From contig JADDQH010000006.1 of NCBI GenBank assembly GCA_016781485.1, forward strand, positions 1 to 60,875: a DNA stretch of 60,875 nt, read 5' to 3'. The DNA comes from Chloroflexota bacterium (GTDB lineage: Bacteria; Chloroflexota; Limnocylindria; Limnocylindrales; CSP1-4). How positions within the stretch are numbered: position 1 is the first letter of the stretch; each line of letters opens with the position of its first letter. The notes beneath the pieces are model-generated. The model was not told where the DNA came from and did not search any database. It saw only the letters and a list, made by a program, of their open reading frames with translations. Below, piece by piece: positions 19,319-27,891 of the stretch. A program made the translations under genes and the position numbers.

Positions 19319-19341
19319 GTCAGATCCGCCCCGGCACGTCA
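19304..19341. repeat. Perfect 19-bp tandem duplication at the lspA/rluD junction
   Basis: The unit GATCCGCCCCGGCACGTCA occurs at 19304-19322 and again at 19323-19341 with no differences. Read on the minus strand, each copy holds TGA-C-GTG-CCG-GGG-CGG-ATC, that is the lspA stop followed by the rluD start. The inner copy now provides the real rluD start. Confidence 0.97.
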
Positions 19342-19959
19342 GCGGCTCACCCGGCCGCCGGGCTCCGGCGTCGGCGTCGCGGCGGTGACCCCGCCTCGGT
19401 CCTCTTCGGGCGACTCCGAGGAGCGTCTCCCCGACCGATCGCCCAGCAGTCCGATCGTGACGAGCGCGACGATGGCGGTGCTGATCGACGCGTCAGCGAC
19501 GTTGAACGTGTACCAGCGAAGATCGCCGACGCCCATGTCGACGAAGTCGATGACGTAGCCGAACCGTACGCGATCGATGAAGTTGCCGAGGGCACCCCCG
19601 AGCAGCAAACCGAGCGCGACCGTCAGGAGCCGGGACCTCCATCCGTGGCGCGCCTGGTAGTAGACGATGAACGCGATGACGGCGAGGCTCGCGATCGCGA
19701 GGATCGGCGCCGCCTCGCCGAAGAGCCCGAAGATCCCGCCCTCGTTGTAGGACTTCGCGATCCGGACGTTGTCACCGAGGACCGGCGTTGGTGCGTCGTA
19801 CCCAGGAGTCGGCCCACGGGTCCAGGCTGGCCGGAAATCCGCATCGACGAACGCTTTGGAGAGCTGGTCGGTGATGACGACCGCCAGTGCAAGACCCGCG
19901 AAGAGCACCCAGCGCCGGGTTCGGACGCTCCCCCCGGACTCCGCGTGCGTCTCCGTCAT
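19339..19959 (-). CDS. lspA: Lipoprotein signal peptidase (signal peptidase II)
   Basis: LspA is an inner-membrane aspartyl protease that cuts the signal peptide of lipoproteins. Motifs: TDQLSKAFV near TM1, SYNEGGIFGLF, and the two catalytic Asp regions GNFIDRVRFGYVIDF and FNVADASI. Four membrane segments are visible. The C-terminal ~35 residues (Ser/Glu/Pro/Thr-rich) are an extra cytoplasmic tail. ATG 19959 follows the ileS stop by 9 nt, in the ileS-lspA-rluD order. A substrate candidate in this window is the lipoprotein at 32362. Confidence 0.96.
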   Translation of the reverse strand: MTETHAESGGSVRTRRWVLFAGLALAVVITDQLSKAFVDADFRPAWTRGPTPGYDAPTPVLGDNVRIAKSYNEGGIFGLFGEAAPILAIASLAVIAFIVYYQARHGWRSRLLTVALGLLLGGALGNFIDRVRFGYVIDFVDMGVGDLRWYTFNVADASISTAIVALVTIGLLGDRSGRRSSESPEEDRGGVTAATPTPEPGGRVSR

Positions 19960-19968
19960 CTGCCCATG

Positions 19969-22900
19969 CTAGCCGAGCGTTTCCCGGCGCCGCAACGCGA
20001 CCCGAGCCTGCCCTGACTCGAGTACGACCTCGCCGTGGTAGATGCCGTCGCCGAGGCCATCCTGATGGTCTGGCAACTCGCCCACGCGGACCTGATCGGC
20101 CAGCGTCTCGCTGGCGATGGCCGGGATGAACCGCTCGAGCCGTGCTGCGATCTCGAGGCCGGTGTCCAGCCACAGCTCGATCCGGTCGTCCAGCTCCAGC
20201 TCAGCCTCCTTGCGGAGGTCCTGTACCGCCCGCGTCAGCTCCCGTGCGTCGCCCTCGGCGCGGAGCTCATCGGTCAGGGTGGTGTCGAGAACGACGACGA
20301 TCCCCTCGTCGTGGGCAACCGCCGTCCCCGGCCGTGGTGTCGCGAGGATCTCGACCTCGTCGGGTCCGAGCGTCACCCCCGCCAGCCTCACGCTGCCGCC
20401 GGGAAGGAACTCCACCTCGTTCCCGCGAGCGGCAGCCATGACTGCAGGGACCCGGGCGCCGAGCTTCTTCCCGATCACCGGTAGCAGCGGCTTGACGCGC
20501 CGCTCGACCAGCTCGGACTCGTCGCCGATGAGCTCGACCGACTTGACGTTCAGCTCTTCCGCCAGCAGCGCCAGCAGCTCCCGTTGACCCGCGTCAGGAC
20601 CGGCGTCGGCGAGGCCGCGGGGTAGGGCGAGCCAGATCCGTGCCAGCGGCTGACGGACCCTGATGCCGGCCTGGTTGCGCAGTGTCCGACCGAGCTCGAC
20701 CGCCCGGAGCAGCATCGCCATCTGCTCCTCGAGTCGAACGTCCCGGTCGCCGGCGAGCTCCTCGTCCGGCCACCGCGTCAGATGGACCGAGTCCGGCGCG
20801 TCGGCGCCCACGCCCACCACCAGCACCTGGTGGATCTGCTCTGCGATGAACGGCAGCAGCGGCGCGACGATCCGGGCGAACCCGGACAGGGCGGCGTAAA
20901 GTGTCGCGAAGGCGGCATCGCGGTCCGCGCGGTCTTCGCTCCGCGAGAAACGCCGACGCGTACGGCGGAGGTACCACGTCGAGAGCTCCTCGATGTGGTG
21001 CCCGATCTTCTCCGCCGCGGCTCGTGCGTCGTAGTCCTCGAGGTCGCGCCGGACCTCGACGGCGAGACGAGCAGTGCGCGAGGCGATCCAGCGGTCGAGT
21101 ACGGGGCGCTTTCCGCTCGTCCCACGGGCGTGTTGCAGACCGCCGTCGCCGCGGTCGTCGACACGACCGCCACCGCCGTCGGCGACGCCCGAGTCGACGG
21201 GCCGCCACGCCGATAGCCGCGCGTAGGTGACGAAGAACGCGAACACGTTCCACAGGACGAGCAGTTCCCGCCGCGCCTCGTCCGCGGCGCGATACCCGAA
21301 CAGCATGTTGTCCTCGGGCCGCTGCTTCACGTACATCCAGCGCATGACGTCGACGCCGATCCGGTCCGCCGCCTCGTTGAACTCGATCGCGTTCCCCCAG
21401 CTCTTGTGCATCGGGCGGCCGTCTTCGGCAAGGAGCGTCGCGTATCCCAGGATCGTCCGGAACGGAGCGTCTCGGCGGAGGACCGTGCTCATGGCCAGGA
21501 GCGAGTAGAACCAGTTCCGGAACTGACCCGGGAAGCTCTCGGTGATGAAATCCGCCGGGAACCAGCGCTGCCAGTACTGGGGGTCGCTCCGGTAGAACAT
21601 CGTGCTGAACGGCACGATGCCCGCATCGAGCCAGGGGTTGCCGACGTCCCTGATCCGCTCGACCGACTCGCCGCAACCGCCGCAGCGGATCTTCACGGCG
21701 TCGACGAACGGCCGGTGAGGCGTGTGTCCCTCGAACGCCTCCCAGCCTTCGACCGCTCGTTCCTCCAGCTCCTCCCGGGAGCCGACGACGTCGACGCGTC
21801 CGCAGTTCGCGCAGTCGTAGATGGGCAGCGCGAGACCCCAATAGCGTTTCTTGCTGATCATCCAGTCGTGCATCGTGCGCAGCCAGTCGAGCTCGCGCTC
21901 GTACCCGAACCCGGGGATCCATCGGATCTGGTCGACGACGTCCATGATCTGGTAGCGCAGGCTCCGGTCGACCTGCTCCGGCGTCAGCTGCTCCCGCGGC
22001 ACGTCGTAGACCTCGCCCATCGAGATGTACCACTCGTCGACGAGGCGGAAGACGAGTGGCGTCCCGCATCTCCAGCAGTGCGGGTAGCGGTGGACGTACG
22101 CCTCCAGCCGGTAGAACCTCTTGTGCCACTTGAGGTGCTCCACGATGGGGTCCGTCACATCGCGCACGTCGCGGCCGGTCAACCACCCGAACCCCTCCAC
22201 GAACACGCCGTTGTCGTCGAGCGGGGCGACCGCGGGTAGCCCGAGCGTCTTGCCCAGCTGGTAGTCCTCGGCCCCGCACCCCGGTGCGATGTGGACGATC
22301 CCGGTCCCCTCCTCTTCCCCGACCTCGTCCCAGCCGACGACCCGGTGGACGTACGCGTCTGCCGGGCCCGTCCCCCGCCGCCTTCCCGCGCGCTCGCCGC
22401 CGGGTCCGAACGCCTGCTGCACCGCGGGGAGCTCGTCGAACGGTCCTTCGTACCTCCACCCCACCAGGTCGGTCCCCGGACGCTCCTCCAGCACCTCGAA
22501 CGGACCGTCGAGCGCCGACTTGAGGGTCCCCCTCCCGAGCCAGAACGTCTCGTCTCCCTGGTGGACCTTCACGTACCGGAGGTCCTCGCCGACGGCCGCG
22601 GCGACGTTGGAGGTCAAGGTCCAGGGGGTCGTCGTCCAGACGAGGAGCGACTCGCCTGGCCGATCGGTGAGGGGGAGCTTCACCGTGAGCCCAGGGTCCT
22701 CGCGGTCCTGGTAGCCCTCGTTCATCTCCATCTGCGACAGCCCGGTCCCGCAGCGTGCGCACCAGGGCATGGAGTCGTGTCCCTTGTAGAGCCAGCCCCG
22801 CCTGTGACACTCCGCGAGGAAGCCCCAGATGAGGTAGTTGTTCTCGTTCGAGAAGGTGAAGTACGAGCCGCCGAGGTCGGGCATGCCGAGCCGCCCGACG

Positions 22901-23454
22901 ATCATCTCCACGGTGTCGGTCACCGGCCCGTTCCTGCCCGCGACGGTGATGACGCGTCCGGGGTCTTCCGCGATCAGGTCGCGCAGCCTGCGCAGCTCGT
23001 TCGGGTCGTCCCAGTCCATCCACATCCCGAGTCTGATGGACTGCTCCGTCTGGAGCGCCGCGTAGTTCAGGACGCGCTGCTTGCACAGGTTCACGAACTC
23101 GGCGATGCCGTACCGCTCGATGTCGCGCTTGCTCGTGAACCCGAGCTCTCGCTCGACGTTCACCTCGACCCACAGTCCCTGGCAGTCGAAGCCGTTCTGC
23201 CAGCGCTGCTCGTGTCCGAGCATCGCGTTGAAGCGCTGGAACAGGTCCTTGTACGTCCGACCCCACCCGTGGTGGACGCCCATCGGCGCGTTGGCCGTGA
23301 TCGGCCCGTCGAGGAACGACCATCGCGGTCCGCCCACCGTTTGCCGCCGCAGCCGCGCGAACGCCTGCCGCTCACGCCAGAGCTGCAGGATCGCGTGCTC
23401 CTGACGGGCGAAGTCAGGCGGGTTCGGGACGGTCGTGAAGGGTGAGTCAGGCAC
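19969..23454 (-). CDS. ileS: Isoleucyl-tRNA synthetase with variant HIGH and KMSKS motifs
   Basis: This is a class I synthetase of 1161 residues. The HIGH region reads PMGVHHGWGRT (residues 58-67) and the KMSKS region reads MHKSWGN (682-688), so both signatures differ from consensus but keep key His, Lys and Ser residues. The editing domain is present (WTTTPWTLTSN). Zinc-type Cys pairs occur at CARC, CWRC, CANC and CGGC. The anticodon-binding helical domain and a C-terminal domain (GVTLGPDEVEI) follow. Start GTG 23454 gives MPDSPFTTVPNPPDF. The position upstream of lspA supports IleRS; ValRS or LeuRS is less likely. Confidence 0.9.
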   Translation of the reverse strand: MPDSPFTTVPNPPDFARQEHAILQLWRERQAFARLRRQTVGGPRWSFLDGPITANAPMGVHHGWGRTYKDLFQRFNAMLGHEQRWQNGFDCQGLWVEVNVERELGFTSKRDIERYGIAEFVNLCKQRVLNYAALQTEQSIRLGMWMDWDDPNELRRLRDLIAEDPGRVITVAGRNGPVTDTVEMIVGRLGMPDLGGSYFTFSNENNYLIWGFLAECHRRGWLYKGHDSMPWCARCGTGLSQMEMNEGYQDREDPGLTVKLPLTDRPGESLLVWTTTPWTLTSNVAAAVGEDLRYVKVHQGDETFWLGRGTLKSALDGPFEVLEERPGTDLVGWRYEGPFDELPAVQQAFGPGGERAGRRRGTGPADAYVHRVVGWDEVGEEEGTGIVHIAPGCGAEDYQLGKTLGLPAVAPLDDNGVFVEGFGWLTGRDVRDVTDPIVEHLKWHKRFYRLEAYVHRYPHCWRCGTPLVFRLVDEWYISMGEVYDVPREQLTPEQVDRSLRYQIMDVVDQIRWIPGFGYERELDWLRTMHDWMISKKRYWGLALPIYDCANCGRVDVVGSREELEERAVEGWEAFEGHTPHRPFVDAVKIRCGGCGESVERIRDVGNPWLDAGIVPFSTMFYRSDPQYWQRWFPADFITESFPGQFRNWFYSLLAMSTVLRRDAPFRTILGYATLLAEDGRPMHKSWGNAIEFNEAADRIGVDVMRWMYVKQRPEDNMLFGYRAADEARRELLVLWNVFAFFVTYARLSAWRPVDSGVADGGGGRVDDRGDGGLQHARGTSGKRPVLDRWIASRTARLAVEVRRDLEDYDARAAAEKIGHHIEELSTWYLRRTRRRFSRSEDRADRDAAFATLYAALSGFARIVAPLLPFIAEQIHQVLVVGVGADAPDSVHLTRWPDEELAGDRDVRLEEQMAMLLRAVELGRTLRNQAGIRVRQPLARIWLALPRGLADAGPDAGQRELLALLAEELNVKSVELIGDESELVERRVKPLLPVIGKKLGARVPAVMAAARGNEVEFLPGGSVRLAGVTLGPDEVEILATPRPGTAVAHDEGIVVVLDTTLTDELRAEGDARELTRAVQDLRKEAELELDDRIELWLDTGLEIAARLERFIPAIASETLADQVRVGELPDHQDGLGDGIYHGEVVLESGQARVALRRRETLG

Positions 23455-23562
23455 GGACGGTCACAGGGGGGCTACGAGGGATGACGGTCCGAACAGGATA
23501 CCGAACGCCGGTGTCGCGACGGTGACTGCGTCGGTCGCAGGCGAGAAGCCGCCGGCGACCCG

Positions 23563-25323
23563 CTATGCCTTTTCGGTGACGCGGTACTCGAGGTAGCGGC
23601 CGGTCATCAGGCGGGTCTGCGCGTCGAGCGCGGGGAGGTTGGTGAACAGGATGCCGACCACGGGGACGGCCGCCCACTGCAGGTACTTGATGAGCCCCCC
23701 GAGACGCCCCCACGTGCGCGGCACGGGTGGTGCCAGCTGGTCCTCGATGTAGGCCAGGACGATGAGTGCGGTGAGCGCCGCGGTGAGCATGATCGACGAG
23801 TAGAAAGGCAGGTTCTGCCCGAGGGTCGTGCTCCTGAACGCGGGGTTCAGGAGGAGCGGCAGGTTCGAGCCGAAGATGAGCACGAACGGGGCGATCGCCC
23901 AGTTGATGTGGTCCGACCACAGGAAGGCGAGTCTCCGCACTCGCAGACGAAGCGGGATCTCTCGGTGCGACAGCGCCTGGCGAACGTAGAAGGGGATGTC
24001 GGTCACGCCATATGCCCACCGCCGGATCTGCGTGTACTGCTGCGCAAGGGTCCGGGGATACGACTTCGCCCGCACGGCGTCACCGTAGATCGGGATGAAC
24101 AGGGGCTCCGCGCGGAACGAGCCGGCGTACGTGAAGAAGCTGCGCCAGTAGAACCTGGAGTCCTCGGGGATGGCGTCGGTCGCCCAGTAGCCGACGTCAT
24201 GGACGGTCTGCAACGCGACGGAGTACGAGCTGAAGCTGATCAGCCGCTCGCGGTTCAACGATCGCCACATATGGACGTGACTGGAACCGATCGCGACAAG
24301 GCGGACCGGCAGCGGGACTTCCCACAGATTGTTGTGGAACAACGGGACCGGTTGATAGAGCCGCCGTTCTCGATCCGGGTCAACGGCGAACTGGTAGGCG
24401 AGGTGGGCCAGGTACTGCCGATGGACGCGGTAGTCGGAGTCGAGGTCGGTGACGAGGACGCGCGTCGCGTCGTAGCCACGCTCGACGAGCTCCCGGTAGA
24501 GCCAGCGTCCTCCGTAGGCCATCGCGCTCGACTTGCCGACCACGATGCCCGGGTCGAGCGGGTCGAGGATGTGGAAGAAATGAGCGAACCGGTCCCCGAA
24601 GATCTCCCGCAGCCGCGCGACGTTCTCGCGTCCGCCGTGGTCGGTCTCGCGCGTGATGATCGCGACGATCTTCCGCTCACTCGGCCACTCTGCCGCGACG
24701 AGGGCGACCAACGTCTCGTAGAGCTTCTCGAAGGGTTCCGTGTACGTCGGGATCAGGGCGACCTGGACGATCGATTCGGGGTCGACGACGTCGACCCGTG
24801 TCGCCTGGAGCCGGCGTACCTCGTTGAGCTCGGTCTCGATCAGGTGGGCTACCCGCTTCCCCCCTCTTGCCGCCAGGCGCTCGCCGCGCCGCTGCAGCTC
24901 GGCCACCCGCTGCAGCACGGCGTCGAGACGCGCGACGAGGACCCGCTCACGGGCCGGGAGATCCCGCAGTCCCCTCAACCGATCCGTCCAATCGAAGGCC
25001 AGCACCGTGCGCATCCGGAGATAGGCGACGCCCACGCTCGCGGCAAGCACCGTCCCTCGCGCGAGCCAGTAGAAGTCGAACGAGAGCACGAACCAGGCGA
25101 CCAGCTCCGGGTAGCCCACGCTCGACACGATCAGCGACACGATGAGGAGCCACGTGATGAGGCCGGGGAGGATCTCGAGGATCCGGACGACGTGCGGCGA
25201 CAGTTCGGTGCGCGTGCCCGGGAAGGTGGCCGCAGCCGGGGCGCTCCGGCTCGCCTCGACCGCCTGCGGGGCGCCCGCAGGAGTGGTCGCCGGAGATGTG
25301 GGGCCGGAAGGCGGCGGCGTCAT
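23563..25323 (-). CDS. Membrane-bound family-2-like glycosyltransferase
   Basis: The N-terminus is Pro/Ala/Ser-rich and cytosolic, followed by two or three membrane segments (about residues 48-110). A GT-A domain then starts at VALIPTYTEPFEKLYETL. A DxD-type metal site (TDLDSDYR), HHH-like acceptor region and the processive-type QIRRWAYG motif are visible, and further membrane segments follow (APFVLIFGSNLPLLL; TAALTALIVLAYI). This layout is that of cellulose-synthase-like or membrane-associated glycosyltransferases acting on a sugar nucleotide at the inner face. The sugar and acceptor are unknown, and no partner export gene is adjacent. It is 48 nt downstream of ilvE. Confidence 0.8.
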   Translation of the reverse strand: MTPPPSGPTSPATTPAGAPQAVEASRSAPAAATFPGTRTELSPHVVRILEILPGLITWLLIVSLIVSSVGYPELVAWFVLSFDFYWLARGTVLAASVGVAYLRMRTVLAFDWTDRLRGLRDLPARERVLVARLDAVLQRVAELQRRGERLAARGGKRVAHLIETELNEVRRLQATRVDVVDPESIVQVALIPTYTEPFEKLYETLVALVAAEWPSERKIVAIITRETDHGGRENVARLREIFGDRFAHFFHILDPLDPGIVVGKSSAMAYGGRWLYRELVERGYDATRVLVTDLDSDYRVHRQYLAHLAYQFAVDPDRERRLYQPVPLFHNNLWEVPLPVRLVAIGSSHVHMWRSLNRERLISFSSYSVALQTVHDVGYWATDAIPEDSRFYWRSFFTYAGSFRAEPLFIPIYGDAVRAKSYPRTLAQQYTQIRRWAYGVTDIPFYVRQALSHREIPLRLRVRRLAFLWSDHINWAIAPFVLIFGSNLPLLLNPAFRSTTLGQNLPFYSSIMLTAALTALIVLAYIEDQLAPPVPRTWGRLGGLIKYLQWAAVPVVGILFTNLPALDAQTRLMTGRYLEYRVTEKA

Positions 25324-25371
25324 CTGGCCTGGCTCAGCGACCGCGGATGTCGTCGGCCGCGGGTCGGCGTT

Positions 25372-26412
25372 TCAGAAGATCGGGGTCAGCCAGTGCGAGT
25401 AGGCAGGAAGCCGACCACGCACCGCGTCGAAGTAGAGGTCCTTGACGCTCTGGGTGACCGGGCCGATGCGGCCCGTCCCGATCGCCCGATGGTCGATCGA
25501 GATCACAGGCGAGATCTGCGCGCCCGTCCCACACAGCAGGACCTCGTCGGCGACGTACAGCTCCGATCGATCGATCGAGCGCTCGACCGTCTCGATGCCC
25601 AGCTCGTTGCGCGCGATCTCCATCAGCCCCGTCCGGGTGATGCCCTCCAGGATGTCGTCCGTCACGGCCGGGGTGATCAGCTTGCCGTCGCGGACGATGA
25701 ACAGGTTCTCGGCACTGCCTTCGGACGCATGGCCGTCGAGCGTCAGCACGATCGCCTCGTCGTACCCGTTCAGTTGCGCTTCCGTCTTCGCGAACGCGCT
25801 GTTGACGTACGCGCCCACGATCTTCGACCGAGCGGGGATGGAGACGTCGCTGTTCCGGCGCCACGAGACGGTCTGTGCGCTGATGCCGCCGGTGGTGTCG
25901 ATGTACTCGCCGAACGGGATCGAGAAGATCACGAGGTTGCTATCGAGGTTGTGGAGCCGGACGCCGATCAGCTCGCTCGACTTGTACGCGGTGGGCCGGA
26001 TGTACACGTCCTCGCGCAGCCCGTTCCGGCGCAGCAGCTCGACCGTGATCTCCACCAGCTCCTCGGCGGTGTGGCCGAGATCGATGAGCATGATCTTGGC
26101 GGAGTTCTGAAAGCGGCGGAAGTGCTCCAGGAGCTTGAGCCCGTAGAGCTGGCCCTGCTCCTGGTTCCAGTAGGCGCGGATCCCCTCGAAAGTCGCGGTC
26201 CCATACAGGAACCCGTGGGTCATGACGCCGATCTTGGCGTCGACGAGGGGGACGAACTCGCGGCCGAAGTAACACTCGAGATCCACGGCGCCGGGGAGAC
26301 GACCGGTCGCTTCAAGCGACGCGACGGCCGGTACCGGAGTGGCCTCCTCTGTCGCGTCGCTCGGGTCGAGTGGCGCGTGGGCAGGCCTCTCGGCCGTCTG
26401 TCTAGTGAGCAT
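25372..26412 (-). CDS. ilvE: Branched-chain amino acid aminotransferase
   Basis: IlvE is a PLP enzyme (fold type IV) making Val, Leu and Ile from their 2-oxo acids. Features: GFLYGTATFEGIRAY near the N-terminus, the PLP lysine in VNSAFAKTEA, and the ENLFIVRDGKLITP and VDEVLLCGTGA-type blocks (VADEVLLCGTGAQ). ATG 26412 is chosen (MLTRQTAERPAH). It overlaps the upstream CaCA gene by 11 nt, has no visible Shine-Dalgarno and is preceded by TATACT, so it may have its own leaderless transcript. About 40 residues precede the conserved core. Confidence 0.93.
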   Translation of the reverse strand: MLTRQTAERPAHAPLDPSDATEEATPVPAVASLEATGRLPGAVDLECYFGREFVPLVDAKIGVMTHGFLYGTATFEGIRAYWNQEQGQLYGLKLLEHFRRFQNSAKIMLIDLGHTAEELVEITVELLRRNGLREDVYIRPTAYKSSELIGVRLHNLDSNLVIFSIPFGEYIDTTGGISAQTVSWRRNSDVSIPARSKIVGAYVNSAFAKTEAQLNGYDEAIVLTLDGHASEGSAENLFIVRDGKLITPAVTDDILEGITRTGLMEIARNELGIETVERSIDRSELYVADEVLLCGTGAQISPVISIDHRAIGTGRIGPVTQSVKDLYFDAVRGRLPAYSHWLTPIF

Positions 26413-27514
26413 CCGGGCCGAGTATACCGGAGAGCCACCCGGCGACCGACGCGCCCACGAGGGCGAGATACAGGGCGTAGAACACACCCCCGAGCAGCAG
26501 CGAGCGTCCGGTGAGGATGCCCCTCGTCATCATCGGGACGAAGATCACCGCGGTCGACACGAAGGCGATCCCGGCCGACGCGAACGTCACGATCGACGCG
26601 GACGAGATGGCCCAGCTCTCGGCCGCGAACAGCAGCGCGACGACGACGGGGATGCAGGACTGGAACACCATGGCGCCGGTGATGTTCCCGAGCGCGAGCG
26701 TGTCCTTCCCCTGCCTGATCCAGATGATGCTGTTGAACTTCTCGGGGAGCTCGGTCGCGATGGGCGCCACGACCAAAGCGAGGATCGCGGGCGCGACCCT
26801 GAGCTGCGTCGCCAGGTGCTCGACGGCGTCCACGAACACGACCGCGCCGATGAGGATCAGGCCGAGTGAGACGAGCACCTGACCGACGACGACGCGCAAC
26901 CGCGGCGCGTGAGGGTCCTGACGGTAGCCGGTCACGTCGACGCGATGGAAGCGGAGTGGCGCGAGGTCGACCTCGACGTCTTCCGTGCTCTCGACCCCTG
27001 CCTCGCCGACGAAATGCGCACGCACGTAGAGGGCGTAGAGCACGACGAGCAGGACGGCGGCTCCGACGCGGACCGGGCCGGACCAGGCCGCGTCCGCGGG
27101 CAGGAACGCGGCCGCCACAGCGATCCCGTACGTCATCAGGAAGTAGCGGATGTCCTTGCCCAGGACCCCGGTGTCGACGGGCATGCGGTCGCCCCGGGGG
27201 CGCCGACGTGCCTGGGCCAGGACGGCGGCACCCGTGACGAACATCGCGAGCGTCGACAGCATGAAGGGTGCTCCCAGGATGGCTCCGACACCGATCTCGT
27301 GCGAGTCCTGCACGGCAGCACCTGCCGTCGGCACGAGGATCGCGACCATCGGGATCATCGTTTCGGGAAGAGCAGTCCCAACGGCGGCGAGGACGCTTCC
27401 CACGGCCCCCTCGGCCAGCTTCAGTTTGTGCCCGAACCACTCGATCCCGTTGGTGAACAGCTCGGCGCCGAACAGGATCACCACGAGTGCGACGAGGAGA
27501 AAGAGAACGTCCAC
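26402..27514 (-). CDS. Calcium/cation antiporter (CaCA) family membrane protein
   Basis: The two inverted CaCA repeats are clear: alpha-1 AAVGTALPETMIPMVAIL and alpha-2 APIATELPEKFNSIIW, each carrying the acidic residue that binds Ca2+ or Na+. About ten membrane segments are seen, with a cytoplasmic loop (GEAGVESTEDVEVDL) between the halves. GTG 27514 (MDVLFLLVALVVILFG) is preferred because the upstream Arg-rich frame is unlike membrane protein. Transported ions (Ca2+, Na+, K+ or H+) cannot be read from sequence. It is in an operon with TSUP and DUF1634 genes upstream and ilvE downstream. Confidence 0.85.
   Translation of the reverse strand: MDVLFLLVALVVILFGAELFTNGIEWFGHKLKLAEGAVGSVLAAVGTALPETMIPMVAILVPTAGAAVQDSHEIGVGAILGAPFMLSTLAMFVTGAAVLAQARRRPRGDRMPVDTGVLGKDIRYFLMTYGIAVAAAFLPADAAWSGPVRVGAAVLLVVLYALYVRAHFVGEAGVESTEDVEVDLAPLRFHRVDVTGYRQDPHAPRLRVVVGQVLVSLGLILIGAVVFVDAVEHLATQLRVAPAILALVVAPIATELPEKFNSIIWIRQGKDTLALGNITGAMVFQSCIPVVVALLFAAESWAISSASIVTFASAGIAFVSTAVIFVPMMTRGILTGRSLLLGGVFYALYLALVGASVAGWLSGILGPDAH
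26421..26426 (-). promoter_or_regulatory. -10 box TATACT upstream of ilvE (leaderless-type)
   Basis: TATACT ends 8 nt before ATG 26412, the same hexamer and spacing as at def. It lies within the last codons of the upstream transporter gene. No good -35 is seen. Confidence 0.45.
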
Positions 27515-27528
27515 GCTCGGCGCCGCCC

Positions 27529-27891
27529 TTACCCGAGCGTCAGTGCGACTGCGACGGACAAGGCAAGGACGGCAAGCACGCTCGCCGCGACCGCCGTCGC
27601 GTATCGGTCCCCTGCCCGCGCGTAGCCGGCGAGCGCGAGCGTGACGCGCGCCGACGGGAGGGCGAGGATCAGCAGGAGCCCGAGCCACAGGAACCCCTCG
27701 GGTCGCAGCGCGAGCAGATCCGACACCATCCGACCCAGCTCCACGGGCGGAGCCGCCGTCTCGAACGGCGCGCGCCCGGCCGCTAGGCTGAGCAACGACG
27801 CAGCGGCGACGACGAGGACGCTCGACAACGTCCCCGCACTCAGGAGGCGCGCGATCCTGTCGATCGTCGCGTCGGCACGTGTCTCAGTCAC
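27529..27891 (-). CDS. DUF1634 family membrane protein
   Basis: A 120-residue protein with three membrane segments (about 15-37, 62-82, 95-118) and the pattern of DUF1634 proteins (IDRIARLLSAGTLSSVLVV ... LGRMVSDLLALRPEGFLWLGLLLIL ... YARAGDRYATAVA). GTG 27891 overlaps the TSUP gene by 8 nt, so the two are translationally coupled. DUF1634 genes are often found next to TauE/SafE-type (TSUP) transporters, as far as I know, which suggests an accessory subunit. The function is not established. Confidence 0.75.
   Translation of the reverse strand: MTETRADATIDRIARLLSAGTLSSVLVVAAASLLSLAAGRAPFETAAPPVELGRMVSDLLALRPEGFLWLGLLLILALPSARVTLALAGYARAGDRYATAVAASVLAVLALSVAVALTLG

Noticed and set aside
20594-23323. 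909-codon frame on the minus strand inside ileS
   Set aside because: Arg/Gly/Pro-rich translation without motifs; the ileS frame is certain.
23908-26514. 868-codon open frame on the plus strand
   Set aside because: It is antisense to the glycosyltransferase and ilvE, both unmistakable. The translation has no domain and its composition mirrors the opposite strand, a common GC-rich artefact.
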